Part shown: positions 1 to 5,969 of the stretch, in pieces | Position numbering within the stretch: the first letter of the stretch is position 1 | Layout: the number at the start of each line of letters is the position of its first letter | From: Candidatus Gastranaerophilales bacterium | GTDB lineage: Bacteria; Cyanobacteriota; Vampirovibrionia; Gastranaerophilales; Gastranaerophilaceae | Assembly: GCA_947589525.1 (NCBI GenBank) | Contig: CANQAW010000109.1 | Span: forward strand, 1 to 5,969 | Direction: 5' to 3' | Length of the DNA stretch: 5,969 nt | Notes under the pieces: model-generated | Databases searched by the model: none | The model's input: the letters and a program-made list of their open reading frames with translations, nothing else | What the model was told of the DNA's origin: nothing | Translations under genes and position numbers: made by a program

Positions 1-1458
1 TCCGTGCTCATCCATTACTACGGCTATTTGATTTTTTGAAGAAGTCAAATCGGACAATAAATCTGATATAAATTTGTTTTCCGGAACTATTAAAACTTCT
101 CTTGTCAGAGTTTTAATTTGAAAATCGGAAGGAATATTATTGTTTTTAATAATTTTCAAAACGTCTTTGGCATTTATTACCCCTAAAATGTTATCTATGT
201 TTTCTTCGTATATAGGTATTCTCGTATGCCCCGAAGAAATAATGATATCGGCAAGTTCTTCAATAGTATCGGTTGAATTAACAAAAACAATTTCCGTTCT
301 CGGTATCATGATTTCTTTTACAACCGTATTTGCAAAAGAGAAAAAATTTGAAAGCATATTTGCTTCATGATTGTCAATTGCGCCGATTGACTGCCCTTCC
401 TGAATTAATTTATCAAGCTTTTCTTCCCAGTTATCTTCCTGATCGTGCGCTTCGAGTTCAATTGTAACGTGATTTACGTTTTTAACATGCTTTTTTATTT
501 TACGCTCAAGCATTTGTGCAATGTCATCGGCGTCTTTCATTTGAGTCTGCGGGTCAACTTCAATTGTCATATTAATAACAAGACCTGAAGTTCCCAAATC
601 CATCGTTTTAAGTTCCGTTACCTGCGTTATACCATGGATGGTTGAAGCTGTATTTCTTATTACTTCTTCAACTTTGGGCTGTGCCGATTGAACGGTCAGG
701 GAATTTACGTTATTTTTAATCAAATAAACCGCCAAACAAAACAGAATTATACCGATTATTATTGAAGCAACGGCATCCGGTATGTATGCCGTTTCTTCGG
801 GTGCAAATTTTGCCGTAGTCAGTGCGCAAAATGCTATCAATACCCCCAAAAAAGCGGAAGAATCTTCATACCAAACAAATTTTGTCGTTGGAGACTGGAT
901 TTTTCTGATATATTTAAGCGAAATAAAAAACCTTTTTAAAGGGTTATTTTCAATAACTTGAGCTTCCGCAATTACGGCATTAGTGGCACTTGTTACCGCC
1001 CAGCCCTCAAAAAACAAACTTGCACTCAGCGCAAGAGCAACAATATTATAATTTTTTATCAAATCGGATATATCATGATGATTGATTAACTTATCAAATC
1101 CGTTTCCGATAGCAACAAAAGTACCTAACAGCATTAACAAAGAAGCAAACATAGCCCAAACATTAGCTTCTAAGCCGTATCCGAAAGGATGCTCGCTGTC
1201 AGCGGGACGCGAACCTCTTTTAATACCGACCATAAGACAAATGCTGTTAAAAGAATCAACGCAAGAGTGAATTGCTTCAGCCAGCATTGCGGAGCTTTTC
1301 GTAAGAGCAAAACAGATAAATTTAACCAAAGCAATTCCGATATTAGCAATAAAAGCCCTTATTACCGCTTTTAGCTTAGTATTATCTACCCTTATATTTT
1401 CATTTAAATCTGTGCTTGTATTATCTGAAATATCTATATCCGCTCGAGAGGATGACAT
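1..1458 (-). CDS. CDF-family metal cation transporter fused to a CorC/HlyC-type CBS-domain module (partial, C-terminus off window)
   Basis: The frame is open for 486 codons from the ATG at 1458 to the left edge with no stop, so the C-terminus is missing. Residues about 33-250 look like the six-helix CDF domain, whose family exchanges divalent cations (Zn, Mn, Fe, Co) for protons across the inner membrane. Helix 2 carries H64xxxD68 and is followed by HPFGYG at 90-95. Helix 5 carries E198-D199 rather than the usual HxxxD, as in SLC30A9/ZnT9-like members. Residues about 258-338 fit the CDF cytoplasmic domain. A linker (about 345-375, GAIDNHEANML) then leads into a CorC-like CBS pair: EIMIPRTEI at 382-390, SSGHTRIPIYEENIDNILGV at 408-427, KDVL at 431-434 and VVMDEHG at 480-486. 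The start is supported by AAGGA 7 nt upstream and a TTGCAA-17-TATTAT promoter. The metal is unknown. The fusion is read directly; regulation of transport by the CBS module is inference. Confidence 0.88.
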   Translation of the reverse strand, partial: MSSSRADIDISDNTSTDLNENIRVDNTKLKAVIRAFIANIGIALVKFICFALTKSSAMLAEAIHSCVDSFNSICLMVGIKRGSRPADSEHPFGYGLEANVWAMFASLLMLLGTFVAIGNGFDKLINHHDISDLIKNYNIVALALSASLFFEGWAVTSATNAVIAEAQVIENNPLKRFFISLKYIRKIQSPTTKFVWYEDSSAFLGVLIAFCALTTAKFAPEETAYIPDAVASIIIGIILFCLAVYLIKNNVNSLTVQSAQPKVEEVIRNTASTIHGITQVTELKTMDLGTSGLVINMTIEVDPQTQMKDADDIAQMLERKIKKHVKNVNHVTIELEAHDQEDNWEEKLDKLIQEGQSIGAIDNHEANMLSNFFSFANTVVKEIMIPRTEIVFVNSTDTIEELADIIISSGHTRIPIYEENIDNILGVINAKDVLKIIKNNNIPSDFQIKTLTREVLIVPENKFISDLLSDLTSSKNQIAVVMDEHG

Positions 1459-1464
1459 TTTTAA

Positions 1465-1470
1465 TCCTTA
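1465..1470 (-). promoter_or_regulatory. Ribosome binding site of the CDF-CBS gene
   Basis: The minus strand reads TAAGGA followed by six bases and then ATG at 1458. This is the clearest Shine-Dalgarno site in the window and it decides the start of the CDF-CBS gene. Confidence 0.7.
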
Positions 1471-1485
1471 TTTAATTTTATATTA

Positions 1486-1514
1486 ATAATATACTCAAAT
1501 TCTTTTTTTTGCAA
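1486..1514 (-). promoter_or_regulatory. Candidate sigma70-type promoter of the CDF-CBS gene
   Basis: On the minus strand TTGCAA (1509-1514) is followed by a 17-nt spacer and TATTAT (1486-1491). The predicted transcription start is near 1479, leaving a short leader of about 20 nt that contains the AAGGA ribosome binding site. The assignment rests on consensus match and spacing only, in an AT-rich region where chance matches are common. Confidence 0.55.
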
Positions 1515-1521
1515 TTAATTT

Positions 1522-1533
1522 AGAGTTTACTCT
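1522..1533. repeat. Small inverted repeat AGAGT-TT-ACTCT over the dnaA -35 element
   Basis: Two perfect 5-base arms are separated by TT. The repeat lies in the divergent interval, overlaps the dnaA -35 and sits 8 bp upstream of the -35 of the CDF-CBS gene. A dimeric regulator could act on either promoter from here. Arms this short can arise by chance in AT-rich DNA, so an operator role is a guess. Confidence 0.3.
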
Positions 1534-1554
1534 TTAGTTTTTTTATAGTAGAAT
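1526..1554 (+). promoter_or_regulatory. Candidate sigma70-type promoter of dnaA
   Basis: TTTACT (1526-1531), a 17-nt spacer and TAGAAT (1549-1554) give four and five matches to the -35 and -10 consensus. The start of transcription would fall near 1561, about 40 nt before the dnaA TTG start. The overlapping TATAGT at 1544-1549 is an alternative -10 with a poorer -35. The palindrome AGAGT-TT-ACTCT covers the -35. Confidence 0.45.
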
Positions 1555-1592
1555 TTAAAAAACGTCATGGCAAATACAGATGCCAAGAATTT

Positions 1593-1596
1593 AGGA
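1593..1596 (+). promoter_or_regulatory. Putative ribosome binding site of dnaA
   Basis: AGGA lies 4 nt before TTG 1601 and 10 nt before TTG 1607, neither at ideal spacing. It directly abuts ATG 1597, which belongs to another frame. It favours a TTG start for dnaA but does not choose between the two. Confidence 0.4.
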
Positions 1597-1600
1597 ATGG

Positions 1601-3001
1601 TTGATTTTGAACGGTTTAGACGAGAAAAAAGAACAAAACGCATGGGATAATTTTATTGCTATTCTAAAAAATAAATTACCTATGCCGATATGGGTTGAAA
1701 GTTTAGAACCTGCAATTTCTATATATGAAAACAAGGAAGATATTTTCTTAATTAAATCTAACCAAAGTTTTGCGATAAATTTTCTTCAGCAAAAACACTT
1801 AAAAGAGGTTGAAGAAGCTTTTGAAGAAGCAACGGGTTTTAAAAGAGCGGTTAGATTTGTCTTTGATGAAAATGTCAAACCGAAAAAGAAACCTAAATTA
1901 ACTCCCGAACAAAAAGAACACTCAAAAACAGCGCAAAAAATGGAAAATCTTGCGCAGATGTATTCATTTTGCGCCTTAAATTTAAAATATACTTTTGAAA
2001 ATTTTGTCGAAGGCGAAAACTCGCGTCTTGCCTACAAAATAGCTCAAATAATAGCGCAAGCCCCCGGTCAGAAATACAACCCTTTGTTTATATCGGGCTC
2101 TGTGGGATTAGGCAAAACTCATCTTATGCAGGCTATCGGACATAAAATTTTAAAAAATTTTCCTAATTTAAAAATAAGATACACAAAAGCGGAAGAATTC
2201 GGAAACAAACTGATTGAATCGCTTAATTCCTGTAAAAACGCTTCCGATATAAACGAAAAAATGAAAAAATTCAGAGATATGCACAGAAACGTTGATGTTT
2301 TATTAATTGACGATATTCAATGGATTGACGGTAAAAAAAGAACTGAAGAAGAAATATTCAATACGTTTGATGCTTTATATCATGCCGGAAAACAAATTGT
2401 ATTTGCTTCCGACAGACCTCTGAGTGCATTTGAATTAATCCCCGACAGGTTAAGAAGCAGATTTGAATGGGGCATTGAAGTCAATATTACCGTTCCCGAT
2501 TTAAACACAAGAATTGAAATAGTAAAACGCCACGCAATAGCTTCAAATTACCCTATAACGGATGAAGTCGCAAAATTCTTAGCTCAAGAATTCAGCTCAA
2601 ACGTTCGGGAATTGGAAGGCGCATACAACAAAGCGAGTGCTCTGGCTTCAATTGAAGGAGTAGAGCTTACCGTTGAAAAAGTTAAAGAATTTCTGGATTT
2701 AAACTCACGAAAGAAAAATATATCTTTTAACAATATTTTGGAAATTTGCTCCAAATACTTTACGGTGGATAAAAAAGATATTTTGTCCTCTGCAAGAGCA
2801 AAAGAGGTGGTAAATGCAAGAAAATATGCAATTTACTTTTCGAGAGAATTGCTTGAACTAAGCTACAGCGCACTTGCAAAAGAGTTTAAGAAAAATCATA
2901 CCACCATTATGTATCAATACGACAAATTAAAAGACGAAATAAAAACAAATAAAGCTATGAGCATGATTGCTTCGGAATTAAACGAATTAATTAAAAAATA
3001 G
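1601..3001 (+). CDS. dnaA: Chromosomal replication initiator protein DnaA
   Basis: DnaA is the AAA+ ATPase that binds DnaA boxes, melts the replication origin and helps load the helicase. The 466-residue length is normal. Domain I (about 14-80, WDNFIAILKNKLP) is followed by a short Lys-rich linker (92-110). The AAA+ core carries Walker A GSVGLGKTH (166-174), Walker B VLLIDDIQ (233-240), sensor 1 IVFASDRP (267-273), the arginine-finger region PDRLRSRFEWG (281-291) and sensor 2 NVRELEG (334-340). Domain IV runs from about 375 to the end. Its signature FGGRDHTTV is here FKKNHTTI (429-436), one residue shorter and with the Asp replaced by Asn. The start is taken as TTG 1601, after AGGA at 1593-1596 and an in-frame TAG at 1592. 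TTG 1607 is also possible. An ATG-started frame overlaps it, so the exact N-terminus is uncertain. Confidence 0.95.
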   Translation: MILNGLDEKKEQNAWDNFIAILKNKLPMPIWVESLEPAISIYENKEDIFLIKSNQSFAINFLQQKHLKEVEEAFEEATGFKRAVRFVFDENVKPKKKPKLTPEQKEHSKTAQKMENLAQMYSFCALNLKYTFENFVEGENSRLAYKIAQIIAQAPGQKYNPLFISGSVGLGKTHLMQAIGHKILKNFPNLKIRYTKAEEFGNKLIESLNSCKNASDINEKMKKFRDMHRNVDVLLIDDIQWIDGKKRTEEEIFNTFDALYHAGKQIVFASDRPLSAFELIPDRLRSRFEWGIEVNITVPDLNTRIEIVKRHAIASNYPITDEVAKFLAQEFSSNVRELEGAYNKASALASIEGVELTVEKVKEFLDLNSRKKNISFNNILEICSKYFTVDKKDILSSARAKEVVNARKYAIYFSRELLELSYSALAKEFKKNHTTIMYQYDKLKDEIKTNKAMSMIASELNELIKK

Positions 3002-3011
3002 TGTTTTAATA

Positions 3012-3041
3012 TTGCTATTTTAACAGATTGCATAGTATAAT
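3012..3041 (+). promoter_or_regulatory. Promoter of the TPR gene, with possible leaderless start
   Basis: TTGCTA (3012-3017), an 18-nt spacer and a perfect TATAAT (3036-3041) lie in the 47-bp gap after dnaA. The -10 ends only 7 nt before the ATG at 3049, so transcription would begin at or within a base or two of the start codon. No Shine-Dalgarno sequence precedes that ATG. Confidence 0.6.
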
Positions 3042-3048
3042 TTAGTAT

Positions 3049-4881
3049 ATGAATTTTCTTTTGATTATAGGATTAGTAATTTTTGTATGCGTAATTATTT
3101 GGATTTATACGCTTTTCATTGTTAACAGTACTCAGCCCGACAAAAAGGAAACCGGAGAAACGGAAATGCTTGATGCCGGAAACGTGCTTGAAAAATGCCG
3201 CCAGTTATACGAGCAGGGACTGCACAATGAACTTCAAAGATATGCTCAGAGAGAATTATCAAAAAATTACGGAGATGTAGAATTAAGAAGAATTTTAGCG
3301 CAATCCCTTATGGCTTCGGGCAACGAGCAAATGGCAATTATGCACTACGAAGCAATTTTATCCGTCGCACCTTATGACATTAAAACTCAGGAACTGCTTG
3401 CACAGTATTATTGCGAAAACGGCCCAAAAAGCAGAGCCATTGAATTGTATGAACAAATAATGCTTTACGACAGCGGAAATGTAAATGCCGTCGAAATGCT
3501 TGCAAAATTATACGAAGAAACTCAAGATTATCCCAAAGCAATTGAAATGTACAATATGATAGTAGATGCCGAGCTTGATGAACAAAGGATAACGGAGTTA
3601 ACATATATTCTTGCCGACCTGTACACAAAAGCCGGAGACATTAAAAAAGCTTATGACGAATACAGAAAAATAAATCAAACGGACGGCGAAAATCTTGAAA
3701 TTTTGATGATACTTGCAGATTTGGCATATCAAAATCAGTATTGGGTTGACTGCCTGAATTATTACGAAAAAATTATATCCGTTGTCGGAGATGATTTTGA
3801 AATGCTGGAAAAAATTGCAAAAATTCAAGTTATTCTTGAAAAATGGGATGATGCCATAAAAACCTACAAAAAAATTATTTCTCTTGAAGACAATACGGGG
3901 CCGAATTATCTGTACCATAAAAACGAGTTGTGCTCGGCTATGATTAAAAATAATCAGTCGTCTCAAGCAATAGATATGCTGAAAGACTTAATTATCCAAA
4001 ACCCCAGAGAAACTTCTTTTGCCTTTACCTTGGCGCAAGCCTACACGGTCACGGGAGAATATCAAACGGGAGTTACGCTGTATAATAAATTAATCAAAGA
4101 CCTTCCCCCCGAACAAAGCGACATGATAATTAAACATATTTCAAATTTAATTTGCAATTGGGCGCAGGATTTATTCAACAAGGGAGAATATAATCAGGCT
4201 TTTGATAAATTTTTTGAAGCACTTAAATATGACGAAGAAAACGACAAAGTCTATTTTGAACTAGGAAAATGCAACTATTACATAAAAAGTTTCCAAGATG
4301 CCATTTCGCATTTTAAAAGAGCAATTGCAATAGAACCGCAAAATTCCATGTATTATTTTGGCTTAGGCTGTGCTTATGACGGAGCAGGGTCTCTTAAAAA
4401 TGCCAAAATTGCCTTTTATGATGCCATAAATATTGACCCTATGAATATAAAAGCAAGAATAGCTTATGCAATATCCCTTACTAAAGAACTTGAATATGCG
4501 CAGGCGATAGAACAATTTTCGGAAGTTTTAAAATATATTCCCGATAATGCCGACACTCTTTATAATACGGCTCTCGCATACGAACTTATAGGGGATTACG
4601 AAAGAGCAATTAAATATTATAAAACCGCACTTGAAAAAGAACCTCACCATAAAGAAGCAAAACAAAATATTGAATTGCTTTTAGGCGAGCCTTATATTAC
4701 GGAAAACGAAGCTGCCGAAGAAATTGTACAACACCAACAGGATAAAGTCATAGATGTTGATGTACAAACACAAGAGCAAAATCTTGAAAACATCCCCGAA
4801 GAAACACTGCCCGAATCCTCAGACATGTTTAATTTTGACGTACCTTCCCAAGGCGGAGAAGAAAATAGCATGTTTTCTTAA
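3049..4881 (+). CDS. Membrane-anchored tetratricopeptide-repeat (TPR) protein of unknown function
   Basis: The protein has 610 residues. Residues 1-26 form one hydrophobic helix (MNFLLIIGLVIFVCVIIWIY and on), best read as an N-terminal signal anchor. Residues 75-540 are helical TPR repeats of about 34 residues, around a dozen. The clearest are 399-432, 433-466, 467-500 and 501-534, with the G/A/Y/P spacing of the family (for example GDYERAIKYYKTALEKEP). TPR arrays are protein-binding scaffolds with no catalysis of their own. The tail from 550 on is acidic, low in structure and ends in MFNFDVPSQ...ENSMFS. The anchor-plus-TPR layout recalls LapB/YciM, but no CXXC rubredoxin-like metal site is seen, so I do not use that name. 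A second in-frame ATG at 3166 (M40) has GGAG 8 nt upstream and would give a soluble form. Its place 47 bp after dnaA does not by itself indicate a replication role. Confidence 0.88.
   Translation: MNFLLIIGLVIFVCVIIWIYTLFIVNSTQPDKKETGETEMLDAGNVLEKCRQLYEQGLHNELQRYAQRELSKNYGDVELRRILAQSLMASGNEQMAIMHYEAILSVAPYDIKTQELLAQYYCENGPKSRAIELYEQIMLYDSGNVNAVEMLAKLYEETQDYPKAIEMYNMIVDAELDEQRITELTYILADLYTKAGDIKKAYDEYRKINQTDGENLEILMILADLAYQNQYWVDCLNYYEKIISVVGDDFEMLEKIAKIQVILEKWDDAIKTYKKIISLEDNTGPNYLYHKNELCSAMIKNNQSSQAIDMLKDLIIQNPRETSFAFTLAQAYTVTGEYQTGVTLYNKLIKDLPPEQSDMIIKHISNLICNWAQDLFNKGEYNQAFDKFFEALKYDEENDKVYFELGKCNYYIKSFQDAISHFKRAIAIEPQNSMYYFGLGCAYDGAGSLKNAKIAFYDAINIDPMNIKARIAYAISLTKELEYAQAIEQFSEVLKYIPDNADTLYNTALAYELIGDYERAIKYYKTALEKEPHHKEAKQNIELLLGEPYITENEAAEEIVQHQQDKVIDVDVQTQEQNLENIPEETLPESSDMFNFDVPSQGGEENSMFS
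3154..3157 (+). promoter_or_regulatory. Internal Shine-Dalgarno site before M40 of the TPR gene
   Basis: GGAG is followed 8 nt later by ATG 3166-3168, in frame with the TPR gene. This site is better than anything before the upstream ATG 3049. Starting here would remove the membrane helix and keep all TPR repeats. Confidence 0.35.
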
Positions 4882-4947
4882 ATTTTCCTTGATATTTAAC
4901 TTTGTGCGTTGTAAATTAATTATATGCGCATCCTAAACGGGAAGCGC

Positions 4948-4976
4948 TTGACTGCAAATAAAATAACAATTAAAAA
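4948..4976 (+). promoter_or_regulatory. Candidate promoter of the tRNA-Arg gene
   Basis: TTGACT (4948-4953), five of six to consensus, is followed by 17 nt and TAAAAA (4971-4976), four of six. Transcription would start within a base or two of the mature tRNA 5' end at 4984, leaving almost no 5' leader. The -10 is weak. Confidence 0.45.
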
Positions 4977-4983
4977 ACATAAT

Positions 4984-5060
4984 GCGCCTGTAGCTCAGTT
5001 GGATAGAGTGTTTGGCTACGAACCAAAAGGTCGGGGGTTCGAATCCCTCCAGGCGCGCCA
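4984..5060 (+). tRNA. tRNA-Arg (anticodon ACG)
   Basis: The sequence folds as a complete cloverleaf. The 7-bp acceptor stem is GCGCCTG/CAGGCGC, the D stem GCTC/GAGT, and the anticodon stem TTTGG/CCAAA closes the loop CTACGAA. The variable loop is AGGTC, the T stem GGGGG/CCCTC with loop TTCGAAT, the discriminator base is G at 5057, and CCA is encoded at 5058-5060. The anticodon ACG is at 5018-5020. As A34 of tRNA-Arg(ACG) is normally edited to inosine by TadA, it would read CGU, CGC and CGA. A terminator follows 2 nt after the CCA, so this looks like a single-gene transcription unit. Confidence 0.97.
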
Positions 5061-5061
5061 T

Positions 5062-5085
5062 AAAGAACCCTAAAGGGTTCTTTTT
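5062..5085 (+). terminator. Rho-independent terminator of the tRNA gene
   Basis: A 9-bp stem AAAGAACCC/GGGTTCTTT closes a TAAA loop and runs into TTTTT. The stem begins one base after the tRNA CCA end. Confidence 0.88.
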
Positions 5086-5214
5086 AATTCTTAAATGTAA
5101 GAGAGAATTTTTATTTTTTGTGTAATATTTGTGTAATGAGCCGGTTTGTAAAATCAGTCAAAAATAAAACAACTCTTTTAAATAAATTAATTCATTTTAT
5201 TTGCGTCATTATTT
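5086..5214. other. Non-coding interval between tRNA terminator and Fic gene
   Basis: These 129 AT-rich bases hold no convincing gene. The one distinct element is the tandem TTTGTGTAAT pair at 5117-5137. The stretch 3' of the convergent Fic gene has only an AT-rich imperfect stem, too weak to call a terminator. Confidence 0.5.
5117..5137 (+). repeat. Tandem repeat of TTTGTGTAAT, 11-bp period
   Basis: TTTGTGTAAT occurs at 5117-5126 and again at 5128-5137, separated by a single A. The 11-bp period puts both copies on the same face of the helix. Paired short direct repeats just past the 3' end of a tRNA resemble integrase arm-type sites, but no integrase is in the window. Confidence 0.55.
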
Positions 5215-5969
5215 TTATTTTTGATAATCAATTTTAAAATAATCTAAATACGCCTTAAACTTGTCTTGCGCTGATAAGCAAGTGTCAACTAAAAAACCTT
5301 TTTCTTTTTTCCATTCTTTTAAACCTCGATAATAAAACAATTTTATTTCATCATCTATTATAAAAGGTATGATATTATTTTTAAGACATTCCTTAAACAT
5401 TATTAAACGACCTATCCTGCCATTTCCGTCCTGAAAGGGGTGTATCGATTCAAAGTTATAATGAAAATCTAAAATTTTGGCTAAATTTTTTGTTTTAGCG
5501 GTATTATAGCTTTTTAATAACTTTTGCATTTCTTTTGTAACATCTTCTGGTTTTGTTGTTTCCATATTCCCTACAATATTTGGGAATTTTTTATAATCCC
5601 CCACAGCAAATCTTTCATTATGGCTACTTTTTGTACCTGTTTTTAAAATGAAATGCAATTTTTTAATAAAATTTTCGGAAATTTGTGAATTTGCTTTATC
5701 GATAATAAGGTCAATGCACCTGAAATGATTAACCGTTTCTATAATATCGTTAATATCAACGGTACTTTTATCAATTCCTATTGAATTTGTTTCGTAAATA
5801 TATCTTGTTTGCTCTGGGGTTAATTTTGAGCCTTCTATGTGATTTGAATTATATGTTAAATCTATTTGAATTTTATGATAAATGCCGCCTTTTATTTTAT
5901 TATTCATTTCACTTTTTAAAATATCTAAAAGTGTTTTATCAATATGTTTATTTTTTCTGTCAGGCTTTA
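5215..5969 (-). CDS. Fic-domain protein (putative AMP transferase), 5' end off window
   Basis: Fic proteins modify target proteins, usually by moving AMP from ATP to a Ser, Thr or Tyr side chain. Counting from the ATG at 5907 there are 230 residues. The full catalytic motif HPFQDGNGRIGR stands at 156-167, with the catalytic His156, acidic Asp160 and Arg167. SNHIEG at 21-26 fits the (S/T)xxxE(G/N) inhibitory motif, whose Glu blocks ATP in self-inhibited class II Fic proteins. The frame stays open for 20 more codons upstream to the edge (including DKTLLDILKSE), and the ATG at 5907 has no good Shine-Dalgarno, so the real start is probably beyond the window. No antitoxin gene is adjacent on the visible 3' side. 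The target is unknown. Its place beyond a tRNA and the lower GC by eye suggest accessory DNA. Confidence 0.9.
   Translation of the reverse strand, partial: KPDRKNKHIDKTLLDILKSEMNNKIKGGIYHKIQIDLTYNSNHIEGSKLTPEQTRYIYETNSIGIDKSTVDINDIIETVNHFRCIDLIIDKANSQISENFIKKLHFILKTGTKSSHNERFAVGDYKKFPNIVGNMETTKPEDVTKEMQKLLKSYNTAKTKNLAKILDFHYNFESIHPFQDGNGRIGRLIMFKECLKNNIIPFIIDDEIKLFYYRGLKEWKKEKGFLVDTCLSAQDKFKAYLDYFKIDYQK

Noticed and set aside
140..370. Plus-strand open frame of 76 codons
   Set aside because: It lies wholly opposite the CBS part of the CDF-CBS gene, with no ribosome binding site and no recognisable sequence.
1082..1374. Two overlapping plus-strand open frames
   Set aside because: Both are antisense to the CDF membrane domain, which has clear family motifs in the other strand.
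1459..1600. Replication origin next to dnaA
   Set aside because: No TTATCCACA-like box cluster is found in this interval or in the gap after dnaA. A non-standard box cannot be excluded given the altered recognition helix.
3380..3966. Two minus-strand open frames inside the TPR gene
   Set aside because: They are antisense shadows of a strongly supported TPR coding sequence, and their translations resemble no protein family.
3049..4881. Naming the TPR protein LapB/YciM
   Set aside because: The anchor and TPR layout is similar, but no rubredoxin-like CXXC pairs are present and the C-terminus is an acidic tail.
4907..4931. Stem TGTGCGT...ATGCGCA as a terminator of the TPR gene
   Set aside because: It has two wobble pairs in seven, a long loop and no U-run after it.
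4754..4936. 60-codon plus-strand frame over the end of the TPR gene
   Set aside because: It overlaps the acidic tail in another frame and ends in the intergenic DNA, with no ribosome binding site.

Overview
This is an AT-rich bacterial window (roughly one third GC by eye). It holds four protein genes, two of them cut by the window edges, and one tRNA. The DnaA and TPR sequences, the codon use and the weak Shine-Dalgarno signals fit an uncultured gut-type lineage. Gastranaerophilales (Vampirovibrionia/Melainabacteria) is my best guess, from family resemblance only and with low confidence. Nothing in the window fixes the taxonomy.

Layout, left to right. (1) Positions 1-1458, minus strand: a large open reading frame that runs off the left edge. 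Its first ~340 residues are a cation diffusion facilitator (CDF) metal transporter. These run without interruption into a CorC/HlyC-type CBS-domain module. (2) Positions 1459-1600: a divergent promoter region with good candidate -35/-10 pairs for both directions and a small palindrome over the dnaA-side -35. (3) Positions 1601-3001, plus strand: dnaA, the replication initiator, apparently starting at TTG and carrying an altered DNA-recognition motif. (4) Positions 3049-4881, plus strand: a membrane-anchored protein of about a dozen TPR repeats. A consensus -10 lies so close to its ATG that the mRNA could be leaderless. (5) Positions 4984-5060: tRNA-Arg(ACG) with encoded CCA, followed 2 nt later by an intrinsic terminator. 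(6) Positions 5086-5214: non-coding DNA with a tandem 10-bp repeat. (7) Positions 5215-5969, minus strand: a Fic-domain protein still open at the right edge.

How the parts relate. The CDF-CBS gene and dnaA are divergently transcribed and share a regulatory interval. dnaA and the TPR gene are co-directional, but the second has its own promoter candidate. The tRNA looks like a boundary: housekeeping genes lie to its left, and to its right lie a repeat pair and a Fic gene of the kind common in accessory islands. The most notable item is the CDF-CorC fusion. In the usual CorC architecture the CBS pair follows a DUF21/CNNM membrane domain, and here it follows a different family of metal transporter.
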